Shown one piece after another: positions 1-7,507 of a DNA stretch of 19,042 nt. This stretch comes from Microcaldota archaeon. Lineage in GTDB: Archaea; Micrarchaeota; Micrarchaeia; Micrarchaeales; CABMGC01. Position 1 is the stretch's first letter, and every line of letters begins with the position of its first letter. The position numbers were made by a program, and so were the translations under genes. The notes under the pieces are model-generated. The model searched no databases. It was not told where the DNA came from and saw nothing but the letters and a program-made list of their open reading frames with translations. The stretch lies in assembly GCA_027449585.1 (NCBI GenBank), contig DAIDLJ010000017.1, positions 1 to 19,042 on the forward strand, read 5' to 3'.

Positions 1-1614
1 GATGTGGTAAAGAAGATATGCGGGCCGCTACTATCAAAGATGGGGGCAACGATAACAATACCTGGGCTTCTCTTCATAGACACCCCGGGGCACGAGGCCT
101 TCACGAACCTCAGAAAGCGGGGCGGGTCGATATCGGACCTTGCCATACTCGTAGTGGATATAACCAAGAACCTTGAGCCGCAGACCTACGAGGCGATAGA
201 CATACTCAAGCAGTATAAGACGCCTTTCATAGTGGCTGCGAACAAGATAGACCTTATCACAGGATGGAGGAAGCAGGAGACCTATTCCTTCATAGAATCC
301 ATATCAAAACAGACCAAGGACGTACAGGAGCAGCTAGAGGCAAAGCTCTACTCGCTTGTCGGAACGCTAAGCGAAGCCGGATTCCAGAGCGAGAGGTTTG
401 ACAGAGTTGGCGACGTGACAAAGGAGCTCTCGATAGTTCCGCTCAGTGCAAGGACCGGAGAAGGAGTAGCCGAGCTCCTCATGTATGCCACGGGGTTGTC
501 ACAGAGGTTCCTAGAGAAGAGGCTCGATATAGAGCCAAATGAACCAGGTGTTGGAGGGATAATAGAAAAGAAGGAGGAGAAGGGCCTTGGAATAACGCTT
601 GATGTGATACTGTACAACGGGACTTTGCATGCAAATGACACTGTGGCTTTTGCTACATCAACAGGCATAAGCACGGCCAAGATACGCGCGCTGCTTAGGC
701 CAAAGGAGCTCCAGGAGCTGCGGGAATCTTCAAGCAAGTTCTATTATGTCGACTTCGTGAGCGCGGCTGCTGGAGTGAAGATAAGCGGCAGCGGATTTGA
801 TGACGCTCTGCCCGGATCGCTAATCATATCGACAAAGAGCCCGACCTACGAACAGGACATAAAGTCCGAGCTCCAGGAGGTCTTCACCACGGACAAGACG
901 GGAGTGATACTCAAGGCTGACACTATAGGAAGCATAGAGGCGATATCCAAGCTGCTAGGAAGCATAGACGTCAAGATAAGCAAGAAGAGCCTTGGGAAGA
1001 TAACAAAAAGAGACGTTCTTGACGCATTTTCAATGAGAGCCACCGATGCGCACAATGCAGTAATACTCGCATTCAATGTCGGGATCGAGGATGAGGCGGT
1101 GCAGGAGAGCCAGGCGACAGGAATAAGCGTACTCAGGGCAGACATAATATACAAGCTAATAGACGATTACAAGGAATGGATAGCCGATGAGAAGAAGAGG
1201 GAGAAGGATCTGCTCGAGAAGACGCTTGCATTCCCCGGAAAGATACACATACTGCCCAATTCAGCGTTCAGGATATCCCATCCGGCAGTATTCGGCATAG
1301 AGGTGCTATCCGGAAGACTCAAGCCGGGATATATGATGATGAAGGAGAATGGGGAGATGGTGGGAAAGATAAAGGAGATCCAGGACAACGGTGTTGGAAA
1401 ACAGGAGGCGAAGAAGGGAGACAACGTTGCAGTATCGATAGACGGGATAACGTTCGGAAGGCAGATACACGATGACGACATACTTTATACCTATATAAGC
1501 AGCGATGAGATACGTGCATTGAAGTTCAGGCATGCAGACCTTCTTGGCGAGGATGACAAGGCCATGCTCGAGGTTCTTGCGCAGATAAACAGGGACTCGA
1601 AGAACGAGAAGTGA
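1..1614 (+). CDS. infB: Translation initiation factor aIF5B, 5'-truncated by window edge
   Basis: Archaeal/eukaryotic-type IF2 (aIF5B), a GTPase that promotes ribosomal subunit joining and initiator tRNA placement. The frame is open from base 1, so the true start lies upstream; roughly 50 residues carrying the P-loop (GHVDHGKT in the family) and most of switch I are outside the window. Visible G-domain motifs are DTPGHE (bases 79-96, G3), AANKIDL (G4, about residue 80 from base 4) and a G5-like LSARTGEG. Then follow beta-barrel domain II, domain III (near KTGVILKADTIGS) and the C-terminal barrel (IHILPNSAFR onward). The Met/Val at base 4 is not a start, because homologues have the G1 region before VIKKICG. 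Stop TGA at 1612-1614; the next gene begins 4 nt later on the same strand, suggesting cotranscription. Identification is very secure. Confidence 0.96.
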   Translation, partial: DVVKKICGPLLSKMGATITIPGLLFIDTPGHEAFTNLRKRGGSISDLAILVVDITKNLEPQTYEAIDILKQYKTPFIVAANKIDLITGWRKQETYSFIESISKQTKDVQEQLEAKLYSLVGTLSEAGFQSERFDRVGDVTKELSIVPLSARTGEGVAELLMYATGLSQRFLEKRLDIEPNEPGVGGIIEKKEEKGLGITLDVILYNGTLHANDTVAFATSTGISTAKIRALLRPKELQELRESSSKFYYVDFVSAAAGVKISGSGFDDALPGSLIISTKSPTYEQDIKSELQEVFTTDKTGVILKADTIGSIEAISKLLGSIDVKISKKSLGKITKRDVLDAFSMRATDAHNAVILAFNVGIEDEAVQESQATGISVLRADIIYKLIDDYKEWIADEKKREKDLLEKTLAFPGKIHILPNSAFRISHPAVFGIEVLSGRLKPGYMMMKENGEMVGKIKEIQDNGVGKQEAKKGDNVAVSIDGITFGRQIHDDDILYTYISSDEIRALKFRHADLLGEDDKAMLEVLAQINRDSKNEK

Positions 1615-1618
1615 TCCT

Positions 1619-2299
1619 TTGGAGAAAGTAGACATAGACGGAAACATGATAGAGGTCGAGTATGTCAAGAAGCCATGGATAAGAAACAGCTATCTCAAGT
1701 TCAGCGACAACAGGCTGGTGGTGGTATCCAAAAGCGAGAGGACGATGCAGAAGATGATAGTAGAGCACAGGTCGTGGATATCGAAGCATTATAAGCAGAT
1801 AATGAACTCTGTGCGGCTTTTCGATTCCGGATCGATATTCTATGGGTCGAGGAAGTATAATGTGGGATACGTAAACTCCAAGGCAAGACCAAGAGCTGAC
1901 ATCCTAGGAGAAGATCTAATAATATACGCAAATAGCAAGGAGGCTGCGGAGCGTTTTGTTGACCGCATGATAAGAGACGATACGGAGAGGTTTGCGGGAG
2001 AGATGGCCATTGCGAAGGCCGCGCAGATAGGCGCGAGCGTTGGAGAGGTCAAGGTGCGCAGATACAGGAAGTGGGGCGTCTGCAAGAATGATAGGACAAT
2101 ATCATTCAATTACTGCATATCAATGCTGCCCAAGGAGCTGCAGGACTATGTAGTCTCGCACGAAGTAGCGCATCTCAAGGAGATGAATCATTCGGGACGT
2201 TTTTGGGACGTAGTCTCGATACTATGCCCCGAATATAAGAGGTTTAGGCGCGAGCTAAAGAGATACGACAGCGTTAGAAGGAGAATTTACGCTGTTTGA
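1619..2299 (+). CDS. YgjP/SprT-like zinc metallopeptidase (DUF45, COG1451 type)
   Basis: Predicted zinc-dependent metallopeptidase of 226 residues. The signature is HEVAHLKEMNH (residues 181-191): an HExxH zinc/catalytic helix with a further His six residues on, preceded by RKWGVC and followed by RFWDVV, as in the DUF45/YgjP family. No signal peptide or membrane segment is seen, so it is probably cytosolic; substrates of this family are poorly known. The start is TTG at 1619. The sequence GTGATCC at 1611-1617, which includes the infB stop, resembles the 3' part of an archaeal Shine-Dalgarno sequence and sits right before it. An ATG at 1646 (Met10) is the alternative start. It follows infB by 4 nt and its last 26 bases overlap the convergent Nudix gene. 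Confidence 0.85.
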   Translation: MEKVDIDGNMIEVEYVKKPWIRNSYLKFSDNRLVVVSKSERTMQKMIVEHRSWISKHYKQIMNSVRLFDSGSIFYGSRKYNVGYVNSKARPRADILGEDLIIYANSKEAAERFVDRMIRDDTERFAGEMAIAKAAQIGASVGEVKVRRYRKWGVCKNDRTISFNYCISMLPKELQDYVVSHEVAHLKEMNHSGRFWDVVSILCPEYKRFRRELKRYDSVRRRIYAV

Positions 2300-2879
2300 A
2301 TCCGGTGCTGTTTGCCTGCGAGGATTTTTCGGCAAAGGAGATGTAGAAGAGTACGGCTGCAATCGTCTTTGCATCGATTATGCTGTTCTTTCTTATCATG
2401 TCGACCAGTCTGGACAGCTTTATCTTTCTTATTTCTATTACCTCATCGGCGTCCATATGGGTTGATGTCTTCCTTAAGCTGCTTGCGACGTAGAAGGACG
2501 AGAATTCGGTCCTTATTCCGGGAGAGGGGTATGCGGAAAACAGCGGCTTGAGCTTTGCTGCTCTGTATCCGGTCTCCTCCTCAAGCTCTCTTCTTGCAGT
2601 ATTTATTGGACTTTCACCATCATCCATGTGACCGGCAGGGATTTCATAAAGATAGCGCCCTATTGCTGGGCGGTATTGGCGCTCCAGGATTACTCTGCCG
2701 TCATCAAGAATTGGTAGTATCACTACGGAATTGGAACTCTTTACCCTATAGAATACCGCTCTCCGCTTGCCGATGCTCAGATTAAGCCTCTGCAGATCGA
2801 AGAACCTGGACCTAAAGAGCGTCTCCTTTATTCTAGTGCTTATCCTTTTCCTGTTCAATTTGCGCTGCGTGGGCTTCAT
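2274..2879 (-). CDS. Nudix hydrolase, ADP-ribose pyrophosphatase-like
   Basis: A 201-residue Nudix hydrolase. The complete Nudix box spans residues 83-105: G83, E89, RE at 97-98, EE at 101-102 and G104, matching Gx5Ex7REUxEExGU. The block around it (VVILPILDDG, ERQYRPAIGRYLYEIPAG, then AYPSPGIRTEF) is typical of ADP-ribose/nucleoside-diphosphate-sugar pyrophosphatases that split ADP-ribose into AMP and ribose-5-phosphate; the exact substrate is inferred. The N-terminus is basic (about 30 residues before the fold). ATG at 2877-2879 overlaps the gatE stop as ATGA, so translation is probably coupled to gatE. Its final 26 bases run antisense to the end of the metallopeptidase gene. Confidence 0.9.
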   Translation of the reverse strand: MKPTQRKLNRKRISTRIKETLFRSRFFDLQRLNLSIGKRRAVFYRVKSSNSVVILPILDDGRVILERQYRPAIGRYLYEIPAGHMDDGESPINTARRELEEETGYRAAKLKPLFSAYPSPGIRTEFSSFYVASSLRKTSTHMDADEVIEIRKIKLSRLVDMIRKNSIIDAKTIAAVLFYISFAEKSSQANSTGFKQRKFSF

Positions 2880-4744
2880 TTCTTATCGCCTATAAGTCCC
2901 CTGAGCTCCTCTCCGTCTACATTAAGCCTGTGCTTTGACATTATCTCGCGCATCGCATCTGCGCCGTTCTTCCTTGCGCGCGCAACCATATCCTTTAGCT
3001 TTGCGCCGGAGATCCTTTCGAGTTCATTGGACTTTACTATCCTTTCGACATCCGAGGCGGACTTTGGCGAGTATTTTATTATCTCGCCTATGGCGGCCTT
3101 TGTTATCTCGCCTTCCGAATATCTCTTGAAGATATTTACAAATGTATCTCTGTCGAGTTCGGCGCTTATTCCAGAGCGCTCGAGCTCCCTTACCTTTTCG
3201 AGCAGAGTCGCAGCTACCACAAGATTGACTCCCTTTACGCGCCCAGTTATGTATTCGTAAAGCATGAGCTTAGTGGATGACGCCATCTGCTCCGCTATCT
3301 GTGGATTGTTTAGCTCTTTTTCCAATTTCCTTATCCTCTCCTGCATGTAAACTGTGCCTTTCTTTACAGCTTCATAGAATTGCGAAGTAATCTCTATGGG
3401 CTCGGAATCTGTTTCTGGATACATCCTGGATCCTCCTGGAAGCGGCCTCATAAAACGCGTGTTTCCCTTCTTCGCATCTGCCACTGCGCGAGTCTCAGGT
3501 GGCACCTCTGCCATGGCCATCCTCGCCCTGTCAATGGCATGCGCCATCGCCTTGGAGCATGACTGCCTGTCTGCTGCTATAAGTATAAATGCGTCATCTG
3601 AATTGGCGCCAAGGGCTTGCCGTATCTGCATCACTGTATCCTCGCTTAGCTCGTACTTTCCAAGGTCTTCGTCGCTGTGTATTATCCCCCTTACTCCGGC
3701 CATCTTTGCGTAGTCGCTAACCTCACTGCCAAGCCTCCTGTCAGGATTAATCTCCATCCCAAGGAATCCGGAAAAGCCTTTTAATCTTGCTCCTAGGACA
3801 ACTCCGCCTTTTGACAAAGCGTCTCTTACTATCTTGCCGTCATGATGCTTGAGTATTTCCGTAAGGTCAATAGATTTTCCGTCGACTTGCGCATGCCTCT
3901 CGATAAGGCGTTTCTTAATATCTATTAAGCGGAGCTGGCGCTCTATCTCATTCTCTATGAACAGATCTACTGAGTCGATCTCCTGCAGGCCTTTTATCTC
4001 GACCCTAGTGCCTCCGGCTATTGAGACGTTGACATCCTGCCTTATGGTGCCTATTCCTCTCTGCACTTCAGACACTGCAGTGTCGCCTTCTTTTTTTCCA
4101 GTAAGCCTTAGCAATAGGCCTATCTTTAGCGCGGCTTCCTTGGCTTCCTGCGGACTCGATATGCTCGGATCGGTATCTATCTCTATTAATGGTATGCCTA
4201 TCCTGTCTATGTTGTATGTCACAGTGTCATCCTTGGTCGAGACTATGCCGCTTGATTCCTCCTCTAGGAATATGGAGGTAATTGGTATTCCTCTCTTGCC
4301 AATCTCAAGTGTCCCGTCGTATGCGACCATCATGCTCCTTTGGAATGCGCTTGGATCGCTTCCATCGACCACTTCCTTCCTCATCGGCTCTATCTCATCA
4401 GGTATCTTTGCATTGAATGCTGAAGCGAATCTAAGTGCAGCCTCAACTGCGTGCATGTTGACATGGTGTGGCGGCTCCTCATCCACATCAACAAGGCATG
4501 AGCTCCTCTTGAATATGTTGTAAACAAAACTCCTGTTCCTGCTGCTCTCAAAACTAGTCGATCGGTCCATAGCCCCTAGCTCGCCCACCACCGCGCGCTG
4601 GCGCCTCTCTACGCTCCCTATGACCCTATCTCCAGACGAATCGGTGCTGCACTCGCAAAAGAGCTTGTGCTCTGTCGATAGTCTTTGATGTATCTCAAGC
4701 CCGCATCTAAATCCTATGCTCTTGTAGTAGTCCTTATCGTGCAA
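2876..4744 (-). CDS. gatE: Glutamyl-tRNA(Gln) amidotransferase subunit E
   Basis: GatE, the GatB-like subunit of the archaea-specific GatDE complex. It activates Glu on mischarged Glu-tRNA(Gln) and accepts ammonia from GatD to form Gln-tRNA(Gln). It is 622 residues, the usual length. Seen: CGLEIHQRL (residues 14-22), the GatB/E signature start; RIGIPLIEIDTDPSIS in the core; an inserted AspRS-like GAD domain at roughly residues 310-410 (GLKGFSG-type VVLGARLKGFSGFLG onward), which separates GatE from GatB; and a helical YqeY-like tail. The start codon is TTG (4742-4744): no ATG or GTG precedes the conserved block in frame, and GGAG at 4752-4755 lies 7 nt upstream. The start is 4 nt after the gatD stop, and the stop overlaps the Nudix start. 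Its presence suggests that the organism lacks GlnRS. Confidence 0.97.
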   Translation of the reverse strand: MHDKDYYKSIGFRCGLEIHQRLSTEHKLFCECSTDSSGDRVIGSVERRQRAVVGELGAMDRSTSFESSRNRSFVYNIFKRSSCLVDVDEEPPHHVNMHAVEAALRFASAFNAKIPDEIEPMRKEVVDGSDPSAFQRSMMVAYDGTLEIGKRGIPITSIFLEEESSGIVSTKDDTVTYNIDRIGIPLIEIDTDPSISSPQEAKEAALKIGLLLRLTGKKEGDTAVSEVQRGIGTIRQDVNVSIAGGTRVEIKGLQEIDSVDLFIENEIERQLRLIDIKKRLIERHAQVDGKSIDLTEILKHHDGKIVRDALSKGGVVLGARLKGFSGFLGMEINPDRRLGSEVSDYAKMAGVRGIIHSDEDLGKYELSEDTVMQIRQALGANSDDAFILIAADRQSCSKAMAHAIDRARMAMAEVPPETRAVADAKKGNTRFMRPLPGGSRMYPETDSEPIEITSQFYEAVKKGTVYMQERIRKLEKELNNPQIAEQMASSTKLMLYEYITGRVKGVNLVVAATLLEKVRELERSGISAELDRDTFVNIFKRYSEGEITKAAIGEIIKYSPKSASDVERIVKSNELERISGAKLKDMVARARKNGADAMREIMSKHRLNVDGEELRGLIGDKK

Positions 4745-4748
4745 AAAA

Positions 4749-6089
4749 TCACTCCGTTGGGAAGTCGAACTCTGTCCTGTGCGTTATCTCTCCGGCAATG
4801 TCCTTGTTTAGCATATCCCTTGCCTTCTCCTTCCCATAATTCCCAAGTAAGAAACCGAGCTTTACATATGCAACTTCAGGAAGCATGTCCTCACAGTGTA
4901 TCGCTCCGGCGTCCTCAAGGAGCCTAAGGTTACGATAGACTGTGCCGCTTACCCTGCCATAGAGGCACTGGGAGGTTGCTCCTATTATCATTCCGGAGTC
5001 TGTGGCCTTCTTTACATTAGAAAGCCACGAGTACTCCTTCTTCTCGGTCTGAGAAGGCACATGGCCAAGACCCGTGCCCTCTATTATCAGGCCCTTGTAG
5101 CCCTTGGACAGGTAGTATTCTATTATTTCAGGATCTGAATTTGGATAGGCCTTGACAAGCGCGACCTTTGGCTCGTATCCGATCTGCGCAGATACTTTCT
5201 GCTTATGGCCTTCGCTCACCTTTCGATAATCGCTCAGATAGGTTATCTTGCCTTTCTGGTCAACGCTGCATATTGGAAGGTTGTTTATTGGCTTGAATGC
5301 GTCACGCCTTGAGGTGTGCATCTTCCTCGCCTTGGTTCCCCTTATGAATATGTTGGTATTGTCCGAGCTGCTGCCGTGCATGCATATGCCGACCTCAGCA
5401 ACATCGCTCTTCATTGCCATCTGCGCAGAGCAGATCAAGTTCATGAAAGCATCGCTAGACCCCCGATCGCTGCTCCTTTGGGATCCTGTCATCACCACTG
5501 GCGCATTGAGATCCTTTAACATGAAGCTCAGCGCCGCGGAGGTATAGTGCATGGTGTCAGTTCCGTGCGTTATGACTACGCCCTTTGCTCCGTTGTTGAG
5601 CGCCTTTGCGGTCGCCTCAGCCATCTTGATCCATGCATGATACGACATGTCCTCGCTTGCAACGCTCATGAGCTCGTTTATTTCTATGTTCGCTATCTGG
5701 TCAAGCTCTGGTACATCATGCAGGAGCTCCTCGGGCTTGGTAAGCATGTAGACGCCTCCGGAGACATAGTCGACCTTGCTGCCTATCGTTCCGCCAGTGT
5801 AGATCATTGCCATTTTGCCAAGTGACGGATTGGGTCGTGACTCCTTCTTGGGAAATGAGAAGTTGTGGGATGTGCTCTCCGAGACCTTCTCGACCTTAAT
5901 TGAGTTGGAGTATTTTATTCCGATATTGTATCCGTCCTTCCTCTTTATCACAATTATGTCGCTACCGCCCGCCTCGGTCCTTGGCATGAGTATGCCCTGC
6001 TGCAGATCAGAATCAGAGCGTATGAGTATTGTATCTCCAACCTTTATCCCAAGCCTTGAGAATACCTCCTGGAGCTCTTTTGAATACAT
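4749..6089 (-). CDS. gatD: Glutamyl-tRNA(Gln) amidotransferase subunit D
   Basis: GatD, the asparaginase-like ammonia-releasing subunit of GatDE, hydrolysing Gln and channelling NH3 to GatE. It is 446 residues. Residues 1-90 form the N-terminal beta-barrel extension found in GatD but not in plain asparaginases. The catalytic domain follows: YTGGTIGS (97-104) holds the nucleophilic Thr, THGTDTM (174-180) the second Thr-Asp pair, and MTGSQRSSDRGSSDA (200-214) the substrate region. Start ATG at 6087-6089 lies about 27 nt from the centre of a TATA element, so the message is probably leaderless. First gene of the gatD-gatE-Nudix operon and divergent from the GlcNAc-1-P transferase gene. Confidence 0.97.
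   Translation of the reverse strand: MYSKELQEVFSRLGIKVGDTILIRSDSDLQQGILMPRTEAGGSDIIVIKRKDGYNIGIKYSNSIKVEKVSESTSHNFSFPKKESRPNPSLGKMAMIYTGGTIGSKVDYVSGGVYMLTKPEELLHDVPELDQIANIEINELMSVASEDMSYHAWIKMAEATAKALNNGAKGVVITHGTDTMHYTSAALSFMLKDLNAPVVMTGSQRSSDRGSSDAFMNLICSAQMAMKSDVAEVGICMHGSSSDNTNIFIRGTKARKMHTSRRDAFKPINNLPICSVDQKGKITYLSDYRKVSEGHKQKVSAQIGYEPKVALVKAYPNSDPEIIEYYLSKGYKGLIIEGTGLGHVPSQTEKKEYSWLSNVKKATDSGMIIGATSQCLYGRVSGTVYRNLRLLEDAGAIHCEDMLPEVAYVKLGFLLGNYGKEKARDMLNKDIAGEITHRTEFDFPTE
4752..4755 (-). promoter_or_regulatory. Shine-Dalgarno site for the TTG start of gatE
   Basis: GGAG, followed directly by the gatD stop TGA, sits 7 nt before the TTG start of gatE inside the last codons of gatD. It supports a coupled re-initiation start at this non-ATG codon. 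Confidence 0.65.
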
Positions 6090-6110
6090 GATTAGATTAG
6101 GTGGGGCAGG

Positions 6111-6121
6111 ATTTTTATATG
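6111..6121. promoter_or_regulatory. Shared divergent TATA element (gatD / GlcNAc-1-P transferase)
   Basis: The A/T element ATTTTTATATG reads as TTTTTATAT on the plus strand and as ATATAAAAA on the minus strand. Its centre is about 27 nt from the gatD ATG and about 26 nt from the transferase ATG, the normal archaeal TATA-to-start-site distance. One element therefore appears to drive two near-leaderless transcripts. A BRE-like GTAAAGC flanks it on the gatD side; the other side (GGGGCAGG) is a weaker BRE match. Confidence 0.6.
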
Positions 6122-6142
6122 CTTTACATCATAGTTTAACTT

Positions 6143-7189
6143 ATGCCAAACACATACCTGACAGTCATAGTGCCTTCGGCAATTGCTTTCATTGCCACAA
6201 TAATAGGCACGCGCTTTCTAATGTCATATTTCTATGGCGCAGGAATAATCGCTGAAGACAGGAACAAGGCAAGATCGGTAAAGATACCTAGCAGCGGGGG
6301 TCTTGCGGTCGCATTCGGAATAATGGTCGGCATACTGACATATACGTTTGGTGGCAGCTTCGGAATCTTCAATCCGCTGCTTAGCATATCAAAGCTCCTT
6401 GCCGTGGCGCTTTCGATCGTACTAATAGCCATGGTCGGCTTCCTTGATGACATAAATGTTAAGGCGCAGCGAGTGGCGACAACGGACCTAAAGGACATAC
6501 GCAAGGGGCTTGAGCAGTGGCAAAAGCCGCTATTGACATTCCTTGGCGCGCTTCCGCTCATGGCGATAAACGCAGGAGTAAACTACATCAACATACCACT
6601 ACTAGGGCAGATTCAGCTCGGACTTATTTATCCGCTCATAATCATACCGCTAGCAGTCATATTCGTCTCTAACGCATTCAATCTCCTTGGGGGATTCGAC
6701 GGCCTTCAACCTGGGATGGGAACAATAGCGAGCATGGGACTGGTTGTCTACTCTTTAGTCTTCGGCAACTATCTTGGGCTATTCCTTTCTGCGCTGCTAT
6801 TTGCTTCGACGCTAGCCTTTCTTCCATTCAACATGTACAAGGCAAGGATAATACCTGGAGATAGCTTCACGTATCTCTTCGGAGGAAGCATCGCAGCGAT
6901 AACGATAATGGGAAATGCCGAGGCCTTCGGGATAATAATATTCATGCCATGGATAATCGAGTTCCTGCTCCACCTAAGGCGAGGATTCAAGGTTAGCGAC
7001 CTTGGGATAAGGCAACGGGACGGCACATTCAAGGCGCCGTACGGCGACAAGATATATAGCCTTACGCATCTGGTAATGAACTACGCAAAAGGAAGAGCTA
7101 CAGAAAAGCAAGTGACCCGTTACTTGATGTTTGTTGAACTTGGCTTTGTTGTGCTTGCGCTGCTGCTAAGATCATACGGCTTCTTGTAA
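6143..7189 (+). CDS. GlcNAc-1-phosphate transferase, ALG7/AglH-like (GT4/MraY family)
   Basis: Integral membrane glycosyltransferase of the DPAGT1/ALG7-MraY superfamily, 348 residues with about ten hydrophobic segments. It would transfer a HexNAc-1-phosphate from a UDP-sugar to dolichyl phosphate, the first step of lipid-linked glycan assembly for N-glycosylation. Motifs: GFLDD (99-103, Asp pair for metal/substrate), NAFNLLGGFDGL (177-188), IPGDSFTYLFG (237-247), and a cytosolic loop ending in APYGDKIYSLTHL, which is characteristic of the ALG7 branch rather than MraY/WecA. GlcNAc as donor is assumed from the family. Start ATG is promoter-proximal and probably leaderless. Its last 70 bases overlap the convergent histone gene. 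The large sequon-rich surface protein in this window is a plausible end target of the pathway. Confidence 0.9.
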   Translation: MPNTYLTVIVPSAIAFIATIIGTRFLMSYFYGAGIIAEDRNKARSVKIPSSGGLAVAFGIMVGILTYTFGGSFGIFNPLLSISKLLAVALSIVLIAMVGFLDDINVKAQRVATTDLKDIRKGLEQWQKPLLTFLGALPLMAINAGVNYINIPLLGQIQLGLIYPLIIIPLAVIFVSNAFNLLGGFDGLQPGMGTIASMGLVVYSLVFGNYLGLFLSALLFASTLAFLPFNMYKARIIPGDSFTYLFGGSIAAITIMGNAEAFGIIIFMPWIIEFLLHLRRGFKVSDLGIRQRDGTFKAPYGDKIYSLTHLVMNYAKGRATEKQVTRYLMFVELGFVVLALLLRSYGFL

Positions 7190-7419
7190 GAAAGCTCGCG
7201 GCTATCGGTATCCTTTGTGAGCAGAACGTCAGCAGTCCTTATCAGCTTCTTCCTACCCGCATGCTCTGCATACCTTATCGCCTTCTTTGTAATAGTGTTT
7301 GCCAGGCGCTCTATCTCCCTTTCCAGATCCCTGACCGCATCCTCGGTTACCTTCTCAGCTCCGGCATCCCTGATAAACTGCTCAATCTCGTATAGGCTAA
7401 ATACCCTTTTCTCTGTCAT
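7120..7419 (-). CDS. Archaeal histone-fold protein with C-terminal tail
   Basis: A 99-residue DNA-packaging protein. The histone fold covers about residues 8-68: DAGAEKVTEDA (18-28), a long central helix, then the DNA-contact block AEHAGRKKLIRTADVLL (51-67), which matches the HAGRKT-IKAxDI segment of archaeal histones. Typical archaeal histones stop here; this one has a tail of about 30 residues that is basic/polar, then Ser/Thr-rich (SSSASTTKPSSTNIK). The last 22 codons are antisense to the final membrane helix of the GlcNAc-1-P transferase. ATG at 7417-7419 has GGGGAT about 4 nt upstream. It lies 88 nt after aRF1 on the same strand, with its own possible TATA box. Confidence 0.9.
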   Translation of the reverse strand: MTEKRVFSLYEIEQFIRDAGAEKVTEDAVRDLEREIERLANTITKKAIRYAEHAGRKKLIRTADVLLTKDTDSRELSYKKPYDLSSSASTTKPSSTNIK

Positions 7420-7448
7420 AAAATCCCCAGTAAACAGAAGTCAATACT

Positions 7449-7471
7449 GATTAAATACCAAGCTTTAAAAG
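7449..7471 (-). promoter_or_regulatory. Candidate histone promoter region
   Basis: Two A/T boxes on the minus strand, CTTTTAAAG (about 7463-7471) and GTATTTAATC (about 7449-7458), lie 35-47 nt before the histone ATG. Either would give a leader of about 9-20 nt containing the GGGGAT ribosome-binding-like sequence. This suggests that the histone can be transcribed separately from aRF1; which box is used cannot be decided from sequence. Confidence 0.4.
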
Positions 7472-7507
7472 GATATAGAAATTGGCACGAATAGTGGAAG
7501 ATTTAGT

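Noticed and set aside
348..737. Minus-strand frame opposite infB
   Set aside because: Shadow of a conserved GTPase coding region, with low-complexity Ser-rich product.
3849..4523. Long plus-strand frame (224 residues) opposite gatE
   Set aside because: Antisense shadow of a highly conserved gene; Ser/Leu-rich composition and no family resemblance.
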